From NCBI GenBank assembly GCA_009760855.2, contig WPIO01000054.1:1989001-2053000 (forward strand): 64,000 bases of DNA, in the 5' to 3' direction. Made by a program: the position numbers and the translations under genes. Positions 31,446 to 64,000 of this stretch are shown here, piece by piece. The notes under the pieces were generated by a model that did not search any database, was not told the DNA's origin, and saw only the letters and a list, made by a program, of their open reading frames with translations. The stretch is from Cristatella mucedo (Eukaryota > Bryozoa > Phylactolaemata > Cristatellidae). How positions within the stretch are numbered: position 1 is the first letter of the stretch; every line of letters begins with the position of its first letter.

Positions 31446-32217
31446 TCACGATCGACTGGGTGACGGTACGATCGAATTCGAAGTGCAGGGATGTCAATCT
31501 GACAATATGTTTTATTCATCGAACCATATAACGTATACAAAATAATTCTGTCATGCGAATCTTAACGTGTGAGCAGAGCTATAACAACAACATATGGGCA
31601 GGCACTCTTCGTGGGGGTGGAAAGCAAGGCAAAGGCGCACGAAAACGACACGACCCCTCATGAGGGAGGAGCTGGCTCGTGGCAGGGGGGGGGGATTTGA
31701 CGGCTTCAACGCGGACACCATGGAGTCTGAACGGAGCCGCATTTCACGCACGCGGAAGAGCTCCGAAAAGCGACAGGCACAAGCGGTTCGCGGCACGAGT
31801 GAGATCTGGGATAGATGTATGTCCGTCCGTCCGTCACTTTTGACGAGTGTTCGCCAAAATGGCTGCAGCCACAGGAGAGGGTCCTGGATTGGCGGCAGTG
31901 ACAGGAAAGTCCTTTACGAGAGCAGCGAGCACTGGCGATGATGACGGCTTGTACCGGCGACGCCTGCAACGGCAGAGCCAGCGATCAAAACCAGATCGAG
32001 AGCGTCGCGGTCACGTGATCACACTGCTCGGCCTACTCCGGACAAAGCAAAAGTGCGGTCAGCAGGCTGTGACGACTCAAAGGCACGTGGCGAGCATATG
32101 CAGCACGGCAGGCAGGTCAAGAAAGTTGACAGAACGAAAGGTAAGATCGGACGAGGGGTGAGAGAGAGAAAGGTGGAGAGAGAGAGGAGAGAGATGGAGG
32201 AGATAGAGAATAGGAGG

Positions 32218-32248
<31 letters not shown>

Positions 32249-32405
32249 GAGGGGCGACCCACAGAAGGGCACACACACTTGTGTGGGCGGCCATACACGT
32301 GAAGGAATGGTACGTGGCAGCAAGGGCTCACAGCATCAGCAAGGGTATCAAGGATGGTACGTGCAGCGCTGGCTCTGCTCTCTGCTCTCTCTCTCTCTCT
32401 CTCTG
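31446..32405. other. Downstream flank of TTBK
   Basis: No gene was recognised. GA-rich and TC-rich simple repeats lie at 32157-32253 and 32385-32405, the latter next to the TTBK stop codon. Part of this must be the TTBK 3' untranslated region. Confidence 0.5.
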
Positions 32406-32407
32406 TC

Positions 32408-56623
<24,216 letters not shown>

Positions 56624-57205
56624 CTCGTTCCCGAGCCGCGGACAACGCTGGAAGCTCACCACGCGCAGCTGCGCTGTCCGGGATGTTTCCTCCTTCGCCT
56701 ACGCAGGTGTAGCACCCAAAAAAGCCAGAGTCCAATGCTTTAATTGTTTGGCAGATTATGCCACCAAAGGAACCTTAATTCGCGCAAAGTTACTGGTTAT
56801 CGCATCTAGCGCGATGTCACTTGCGACGTTAGGTCAGAAGATGACAATGGTATGGAGGCAGCATCATCAAAAGCACGCCAGAGGAGTACCTGAGAGCCCT
56901 AAAGGCATGCAAAATACAGTATCGTAATGGCACTAAGCTAGTAAACTAAGAACTTAGTCACCTCTGCCTGGTATACGGCGAAGCCATACGCCACAATGGA
57001 GCGCCGGGTTCGGATGACAACAATCGCGTGTGATCGCGAGTGAGGTTTTAGCAACAGGGTGAGCTGTTAACAACACAACTAAATGATGTACCCATTGAAA
57101 ATTTACGACGTTATAATATTTTCCTCGTTGTGGGTTGCCTATTCCTTCAAACCTGTAACTTACCGTATATGAACAAGCTAAATATTACATCGCCCCTTTC
57201 CGAAT
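56624..57205. promoter_or_regulatory. Shared 5' interval of TTBK and PPP5C
   Basis: The start codons of the two divergent genes are 582 bp apart, so both promoters and 5' untranslated regions must lie here or in overlapping positions. No TATA box or clear initiator was recognised. The sequence is not especially GC-rich. Confidence 0.6.
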
Positions 57206-58713
57206 ATGGCTGACGTAGAGCTAGCCGGTGAGGCTTTGAAAGCCGATGTCATCGCCACCATTCCTGTGGATGATGCAGCCAAGCAAAAGGGAGAAGCACT
57301 TAAGGAAAAGGCCAATGAATATTTTAAGAGTAAGTTCGGTCGTGCGACTAATGTTGGGTGCTTGTGATCGAGTATTGAATGCGCACGTGCGTCGGTTACC
57401 ATGTGCGGCTGTTGTCCCACGGTTCCCTTCTGTGTTGTTTCCTTATAAAGTATAAGAGAATGTTTAAAGTTTAAAGTTTAAGAGAATGCACAGTTTGAAG
57501 TGAAATTCGAAAAACTTAATTATCTGCGCGATAAGGTTAGTTTCGTGGGGTGGTTCGATGCAGCTGCTTTCGTGACATTTTTTCACGATAACACTTCAAA
57601 AGCATGTGATCATTGAACTTGCTGGTGTTATCACTAACGTATTGGGAAAAGTGGTTCGAAGAAAAATAATTTTGATGGAGCTCCGCAACTTTTTGGGCAA
57701 CATCAGCGACCGAATAATCGCAGTTCTGCTACTACAAAATTTCGAGCATGGCGAACCATCGCGACGTGCTACCCATTGCCCGATAGATTGCTCGTGGCTG
57801 ACTTATTCATTCATATCGTACGCATTCTTCTGGTGATTGAGGTCGTAAGGAGTGCGGTACGACTGAAAAACCTCAGACCTATGCACGCTTACCTTAGGAA
57901 CTCTGCGAACTCGGCTTCGCCATGATTGGCCTGCAATGCTTGTCAAGGCAAATTGACTTTTACTGCTGGTAGTTCCTGCAAGAGTAGTACTCGCTAGCCA
58001 ACGTAATGGCCAAAGATGGCGGACATTTATAGACCAGTAAGAGCGCGGGTAACGGTAAGATTTTCTGAGAAGCTACCGTCGAAATCTTGCGTTGGCTTCA
58101 GCCTGGCCTTCGAAAAAGAGTTGTTCGATTTATCCCCCTTGCTCGCTCGCTCGCGTGACTACTTTCATTGCTTTCGCCGCGTGGCATGCTTAGTCGCCTT
58201 TTTGCAGTAAGCATCCTTAAGTTTCGGGTGCTCGGGTAGGCTTCTCGGTGCTTATCCGAGTCAGCTTTGAGGAGGAGGCCTGTTGGCGATTGCTAGGATG
58301 ATCTGCCTGTCCGCTAGCCACGTCGGCAGATGGCGCTGCTGCAGCTCCGTCGGCAGCAACAGCAGCCAAGCCGGCGCGGCTCGAGGCCACAAGCCGTTGC
58401 TGTACTATATGTAATGGCTGTACCTCCACCCCCCCCCCCCGATGATCTGAGATCCGGATTTCCACGCTGATTGCCCGCAACTGATCAAAGTTGCCGGAGG
58501 CAGCGTTCAGGCAGGCAGCCCGCCACTGAGCAGTCGGCAGCGGCCATCTTACATCGGCGGCTTTCCCGGCTACAGCTCTGGAGGCGGTGGACGAGCAGCC
58601 TGCAGTGCTGCAGCCACGCTCGCGGGCTCACAAGCAGCGCTTCGCCTGCCGCCGGTGCAGCCGTCGCAGTGCCGAGCGCTCGGCAGGTTGTGGCGCAGCG
58701 AGTGGGCGCCTGT

Positions 58714-58794
<81 letters not shown>

Positions 58795-61700
58795 ATTCAT
58801 TTATATAGTGCCCCAAGAGAACTTAATCTCTATTCAGGCGCTTCACATATGCCTCGGGGCTCGAGCCCACGACCTCAGTCAGACCTTGGTTCTCGGGGCG
58901 AGCACCTTGACCGCTAGACCAGACCAGCTCGTAGCTCGTTGCCACTCTCCGCATGGCCAAGTCCCGTTCTGCCAGCTGTTCCTGCCCCACCCTAGGTTTG
59001 GGTGGCGTTAGGTATCAGTCGCCTAGCGATTTGGTCCTGTCAGTAGAGCGAGCGGCAGCTAGACCGAGAGCTGGGTAGGGGGAGCAGACGCCAGGAACCG
59101 AGCTTACCGAGGGATCGGCCATTCTCACCGGTCGGGCGTGGTCGGCCGCCGCTTTTGCCGTGTGAATGTGCCTGCTTGCACAGCGCCTGCTGCTTGCGAA
59201 TGTTACCGTCAATCATTTGGTAATGCTTTCTATCCAGCATCAGAAAAGATGAATTTCCGATGCTGGGTAGAAAACATTACAAATATAGCGCCTAGAAAGA
59301 GATTTAGTCGTCTGAGGTTGTTATACAAGTATATTGTAATTATTATTAGTAGTTGTAAACTGAACCATTTCGATAGATGTAGATGTTTAATAGCAGTCGT
59401 GATTCTGTTGAAGCACCGCTGCACGACTGCTGAAACATGTGCGGCAAAAAGCTTAGCACGACGACTTGTGACCGGTCTGTGGCTGACCACCCTAGGGTTC
59501 CAGGGATACTGTTGGCTGTTCACATTAGGTGACCAAGGTCGTGGGCTCGAGCCCAGCAGCATATGTGAAGCTCCCGGATAGAGATTGAGTTCCCTTATGG
59601 TGTTTACCAAATGAAATACGTCTTTTTGTCTAATACAGTTGCACAGGTACACCGGAGCCTCATCGCTGGCTCACTCCTGGGCTCTCTCTGCTATTTTCCG
59701 ACTTCGAGTGACAATCATTTTAGTGCCGGAGTCGTTTTAGAGCTCGGGGAGTAATAATGGGATAATAAAACATTTGTTGTAATACGTTACCCCGAATAGA
59801 ACTGAATCTCTTTCGAGGCATTTTGCCCATGCTGGAAAGGAAGCGATTGTCGATTGGTTTGGTGAAAATATGCACAATTTCTGCACGCACAAGTACACCA
59901 AGAACAGTTCACGTGGACGAAGGATAGCTGAACGATCTCAGTGAGAAAAACAGGTGCGCGGTACTGAGCCAACCTTGATCATAGAGTAGTAGTGATTGGT
60001 TTGGCCGGAGAAAGACAATGAAAATACCTGACGGTCGATTCGTTGCTATGGAACCTTTTGATCTAGACACTGTTTGACGGGAGCCAGTGCAGTTCAGTGG
60101 GATGTGCTATGGCAGGTGCAACATTAACGACAGCATACAAGCTTTTCTGATGAATTTTGCGCCGGCTGTAAGCGTCTTTTGCACCGGCTGTAAGCGTCTT
60201 TTGCACAGACGATAGCACACCTTTGAATAGTGAGTTGCACGAGTCTATATGTGACGTTACCGTACTCGTGGACCAACTTGGCTGTATTATCCTTGTCCAA
60301 GTGTTGCATAACTACAAGCATGTATGACAGTTGAGCTGATTTGCCCGTCGAGTGAACGATCCCTGCAGAACAGGACATGCGCTGAGGCTTCATTAGATGT
60401 GCTGGCTGCACCCATTTTGAGGGTTGTCTGGCTTTTCATTTTCCGATTGATGCTAGGTTTGCCCACACACAGATGCCTGTAAGCTGTTGTAATCAGCATT
60501 CAGTTTGACAAAGCTTGTGGCCATCCATGAGTGCAAATGTCAGCAACACCGAGCTGGTTTGGCTTAGTGGTTAAGGTGCTCGCCCCAACCAAGGTTCGGC
60601 CGAGGTCGTGGGCTCGATCGAGCCCTGTGGCATATGTGAAGCGCCTGAATAGAGATTAAGTTCTCTTGGGGCGCTATGCAAATGAATTATATTTTTTAAT
60701 GCAAGGGGTTCGAGGGGTGCTGCCAGCGATCTGGACAAGCTCGAGCGGGCGCTGGAAGGAAGGGGTTAAAGCGCAGCCTCGGGCCTCTAGAAATGAAAGC
60801 CTACACTGCGCTTGTCGATGGCATCGGGGCACGGTGGGTAAAAAGAATGCAAATTGTAAAGTGAAGCGGACCGAGAGCGTAGCCCTTGGGCTACCGGCGC
60901 GCAAAAAAGCTCGCAGGACGATCGCTGGCCGTCACTGCCCTCGAGGTCTCCCACTGGCGTCTGATCTGAAGCGGCGCAGTGCCGTGCCCTTCCCGCGACG
61001 TCCAGGCGAAACGATCGCGGTGATCAAGATGGACTCGGCGATTGCTGCCATTGTGGCTGCTGCTGCCGCCGCCGCCGGCAGCTCGTTTTCAGTTCGGTGG
61101 CGAGCTCTGAGGGTGTCCGAGTTCGGCTGCTTTGCGTGCGTTCTAGAAGCTGCTCGGCTTTCATGCCATTCCAGGATCGTCACTGCCTTCGTGTCAATCG
61201 CTCTTACCCTCCCCCACCCCACCCCGTTCGTGTCGGACCATTGCACGTGGGTCAGCCAACTTTTGGATTTCGCTGGGGAATTTCGCTGGAGAACCCCTAC
61301 AGTAGGCGGCATCTACAGCTAGACCGGCACAAGTCTCCTCCTCCCAGTGGGAGTGCTGGGTGGGCCCGTTGGCTGACTTTCGCATGCTCTCGGGGCTAGG
61401 GTCCGCCTGCATCGCATCATCGCTTCGCTAGTTCCGGTGCAAGGGTCGATTTCTGAGAAACTGCTTCCTCCGCTCCAAGCTTCGATGGGCTGCACGCAGC
61501 ATCGACCCCCCCCCCCCCCCCCCCGCTGTGCCAGAGACCAGGCACCGAGACCACTGCCGGTTTATCTCGCAGAGCAAGACTACCAGCAATCGATCAACTG
61601 CTACAGCGAGGCGATCTCGCTCAACCCGACGGTGGCTGCCTATTATGGGAACCGGAGTTTTGCCTACATCAAGACCGAGCTGTATGGATATGCACTTAAC

Positions 61701-63779
61701 GACGCGTCCAAAGCGCTGGAGCTCGACAAAAATTACGTAAAGGTGAGTGGCTTCCGGCGTCCGCAGCGGCGGCTGCACTGACTTTGCTGCAGACGCTTTG
61801 GTCTCGATTCGGCTGCGGGCAGGCGCCTGCAAGCTCTGGCCACGTGGCCATCGGAGCCAAATTGGCTCCGATGGCACGTGGCTGCTGCTGCTGCTGCTCA
61901 CACGACCTACGCCGGCTGCTCTGCAAATAAAAAAGGGAGCAAATCAGGAGCTACCCTTAAACGTGGGTGGTGCGGGTTCTCTCCTCCCCCCTCAAAAAAC
62001 GAAGCAGCAGCTTCAGTTATTAAACTCGATGAAAACTATCTTTACACGGGCAGCTTCTAAGCTGCAGACCGTTGGTTGGCACAAACTCAGCAGCGCAGCG
62101 CTGGGAAAAATAGCGGGTGCTAATCCTAGCGAGCCAATGAGAGACGATGCGCTGATGAAACTGGAGAGCCTCAAAGCGAAGCTGTCGTGCCGAATATGCT
62201 ACTGTAAGCAATCGAAAGCTATACCATGCTACCGTCTATAGCAATTGTAGCAATCGACGCGCTCGTTTGTCAGTAGTGGTAGGAAGTAAGCGTGTGCACG
62301 CACTGATCTGTCGTTATGATACAAAGGCATAGCGAGGGTTTAGCCTGAGATTAGGCCAGGCCTTGACCTTTCCCGAGGCCGCTGGCCATTAGTAAGGCTG
62401 ATGAGGGGTGTGGCATAAGGCAGCCAAGCTGCCTCACGTCGGTGTCTAAGGGTGGTGAACACTCCTCCCACTCTCTCTCCTCCTCCTCCTCCTCCTCCTC
62501 CTCCTCCTCCCCCCCAGGCATCCCCAAACCTGCGCCCATGTTTGGTGGCCAACGGGATATTTTTAATAGGTGTATTCAATTTTAATTTACTAGTGGTAGA
62601 AACTGTTTAGAGAGGCCGACCATGACATTTCTCTATCCGACCAACACCCTGGAGATTAGAGGGCCAAGGAGCCTGGGCGATCAGGTGCCGGTTGTAGAGA
62701 GGGCGATTGGGTCGGTGGGGGCAGTCGGAATGGAGCCTGGTGCTCGTCTGCTTGGCCTAAGTGGAAGCGTGCTCAAATCCCCTGGGTCTCAGCCCAGGAG
62801 TAAGCTGCCAGCTCTTTACAGCTCAGGTCGCAGGTTCAAATCCGGCAGTGGGCGATCCTTTATTGCCAACTGCAAGCACCCCCCCTTGGTGGTTGATAGC
62901 CTTTAATCCTTATCTACCACTGTAAAAATGAGGCGTTGAATCAGCTAACTATTAAGCTAAGTAGTATTCAATATTAAATTAAACTCGGTGCTGCCGTTCT
63001 GCCGTGGGCACAGTGCTGATTGCACGCTGTTCAGCATGGTCGCCAGCATCTGTTTATATTTACGAGAAGTTAACACATTTACCAGAAATTAACACTCTTT
63101 TCTGTTTGGAGTTCTCTAAAAACCTTTGCACCAAACCATAAAATCTAAACGCAGAACCCAAAAGCTCAAACAAAAAAAAATTCAAAATCAAACCACTCAA
63201 CCGTAAACCCAAGAACGTACAACTACTAAACACTCTACCCAAAATCCCAAACCCTAAGCTAAAACGATAGCTCTAAAACGTGTTTATTTAACGTAAACAT
63301 ATAAGTGACCGCGCCGGCGACAGTGTTGATGTGCCCAGACCACAAACTGACCTGTCTATGTGCAAAAGCGACGAGGCATTAATTTTGCAGCTGTAGCGAT
63401 CGCGTCTCGCCACCCATCGACCGCATGCGACTGGCGATATTGACTTGCAAATAGGACGCAAACCTGCGCAATCCTGCGCTTGCTTTCAAACGTACCGCTC
63501 AGCTGCCTGCGAAGCTAGCATGTGTGTCGGCCAGCCCAGCCAGCCTCGCAGTGGAAGTGTACTATCGCTTGCCGAGTCGCGACGCTCCAGCCAACGAATG
63601 GCTGTCGACTCAGTCCTGTCGAAGCGTCGCCTGCTCCTCGTACAGCGAGCCGTTGATGCGCTCATGTTGCTACACTCGCTGTCACGTTGCGGTTGGCTTC
63701 TTGCCAGGCCTATTACCGGCGTGCTTCCGCGAACATGGCCCTCGGCAAGTTCAAGCTGGCGCTCAAGGACTTCGAGGCC
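57206..63779 (+). CDS. PPP5C: Serine/threonine protein phosphatase 5, 5' part (TPR exons)
   Basis: Three exons are visible: 57206-57329, 61573-61742 and 63708-63779, each with gt/ag ends and matching phases. They encode 121 residues that follow vertebrate PP5 closely. A short acidic N-terminus is followed by the TPR1 helix KGEALKEKANEYFK, then DYQQSINCYSEAISLNP and YYGNRSFAYIKTELYGYALNDA (TPR2) with ASKALELDKNYVK, then YYRRASANMALGKFKLALKDFEA (TPR3). In PP5 these repeats bind the Hsp90 C-terminus and autoinhibit the C-terminal PPP-family phosphatase domain, which lies beyond the right edge. TPR residues typical of Hsp90 clamp contacts (K in EKAN, N in YGNRS, YYRR) are kept. The start ATG is the first in frame and matches the family's N-terminus. 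Introns of 4.2 and 2.0 kb hold LINE and SINE copies. Confidence 0.95.
58716..58793. repeat. (CA)n microsatellite
   Basis: About 78 bp of CA repeat at the tail end of a SINE-A copy, in PPP5C intron 1. Confidence 0.97.
58794..58940 (-). mobile_element. SINE-A copy
   Basis: Minus-strand tRNA-like head (gagctggtctggtctagcgg, gtgggctcgagcc), then the LINE-like tail (gcgcctgaatagagattaag, ttctcttggggcactata). The (TG)n run on this strand (CA on plus) follows its 3' end. Confidence 0.85.
59245..59355 (+). mobile_element. LINE 3'-end fragment
   Basis: The terminal stem (agcgcctagaaagagattta, then ctgaggttgttataca) with a short (ATT) tail. Confidence 0.65.
59505..59630 (+). mobile_element. SINE-A copy, diverged
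   Basis: aggtcgtgggctcgagccc, gcatatgtgaagctcccgga and a tail of tagagattgagttcccttat identify it. Confidence 0.75.
59755..60510 (-). mobile_element. Ancient LINE copy
   Basis: The terminal stem lies at about 59790-59830 (gaactgaatctctttcgagg) and a highly diverged C-terminal domain at 60411-60124. The pattern HLDKDNTAKLVHEYGNVTYR corresponds to LDKDTTSKLVHAFVTSR of young copies. The frame is broken in many places. Confidence 0.7.
60545..60695 (+). mobile_element. SINE-A copy, nearly complete
   Basis: Head gagctggtttggcttagtgg (A-box region), aggtcgtgggctcgatcgag (B-box region, small insertion), then gcatatgtgaagcgcctgaa, tagagattaagttctcttgg, ggcgctatgcaaatgaatta and an A/T tail. Confidence 0.88.
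61507..61524. repeat. Poly-C run upstream of PPP5C exon 2
   Basis: About 18 C's lie roughly 50 bp before the exon 2 acceptor at 61573, within what would be the polypyrimidine region of the intron. Confidence 0.85.
61839..61882. repeat. Near-perfect hairpin in PPP5C intron 2
   Basis: Arms 61839-61860 and 61862-61882 (gccacgtgg...gagccaa / ttggctcc...cacgtggc) pair with one bulged G and virtually no loop. Confidence 0.9.
62478..62516. repeat. (CTC)n tract
   Basis: TCC/CTC repeats run into a C run, in PPP5C intron 2. Confidence 0.95.
62795..62965 (+). mobile_element. SINE-B copy 7
   Basis: B-box region caggttcaaatcc near 62833, gatcctttattgcc, gatagcctttaatc and aatgaggcgttgaatcagct. It lies in PPP5C intron 2. 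Confidence 0.8.
62966..63700. other. PPP5C intron 2, distal part
   Basis: AT-rich stretch at 62940-63290 with aaaccctaa and caaaaccata-like words, then GC-rich sequence up to the exon 3 acceptor. No gene or known repeat was recognised. Confidence 0.45.
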
Positions 63780-64000
63780 GTAAGTTGCCGCTGCAGCCGC
63801 CTCGTCTCTATGCGGCTTTTCCCCGGCAACGCAGCCGTTCGCTGCCGTGCCGCCCCTCCCTCGTCCGCCTGCGACCATGCGTTTCTTTCATTTTGCTGAG
63901 CTGATATGACGCCTGCAGGCAGGCGGTTGCAAGCTGCTTCTGTGCTGCAACACCTCTGCGTGCGGCGGCGTTGGCGATCGAGTCACACCCGATGCCGCCA

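Noticed and set aside
58485-58816. Cys/Val-rich peptide from the (CA)n/(TG)n tract
   Set aside because: It is a simple-repeat translation next to a SINE tail, with no coding support.

Overview
The window is nuclear DNA from an animal, most likely an invertebrate. The evidence is intron-split genes with GT-AG junctions, metazoan gene families, and many non-LTR retrotransposons, tRNA-derived SINEs and microsatellites. I cannot fix the phylum from sequence alone.

Four host genes can be supported. ALKBH6, an AlkB-type 2-oxoglutarate/Fe(II) dioxygenase, lies on the minus strand in five exons between about 14.6 and 7.0 kb. A gene with eight C2H2 zinc fingers lies on the minus strand at 16.1-17.0 kb. 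A tau-tubulin kinase (TTBK, CK1 superfamily) fills 56.6-32.4 kb on the minus strand. I could chain ten coding exons with matching splice phases into one 1930-residue reading frame: a complete kinase domain followed by a very long disordered tail. PPP5C (protein phosphatase 5) starts at 57206 on the plus strand. Its first three exons encode TPR repeats and the gene runs off the right edge. TTBK and PPP5C are head to head with only 582 bp between their start codons.

The rest is largely mobile DNA. At 0.8-4.4 kb there is a broken protein-primed family B DNA polymerase of Maverick/Polinton (adintovirus-like) type beside a truncated LINE. One CR1/L2-like LINE family (endonuclease + reverse transcriptase, (ATT)n tail) has more than a dozen fragments. 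Two of them show the 5' inversion expected from twin priming and one shows a nested insertion. Two tRNA-derived SINE families are present. SINE-A carries a 3' tail nearly identical to the LINE's 3' end, so the LINE probably mobilises it. SINE-B has its own 3' end and at least seven copies.

Layout: 0-6 kb LINE / Polinton relic / SINEs; 6-15 kb ALKBH6 with LINEs in its first large intron; 16-17 kb zinc-finger gene; 19-26 kb a LINE-rich block; 26.5-30 kb a GC-rich possible LTR-type element; 32.4-56.6 kb TTBK with repeat-filled introns; 56.6-57.2 kb a shared promoter interval; 57.2-64 kb the 5' part of PPP5C. Exon boundaries are inferred from homology and splice signals. No RNA data were available.
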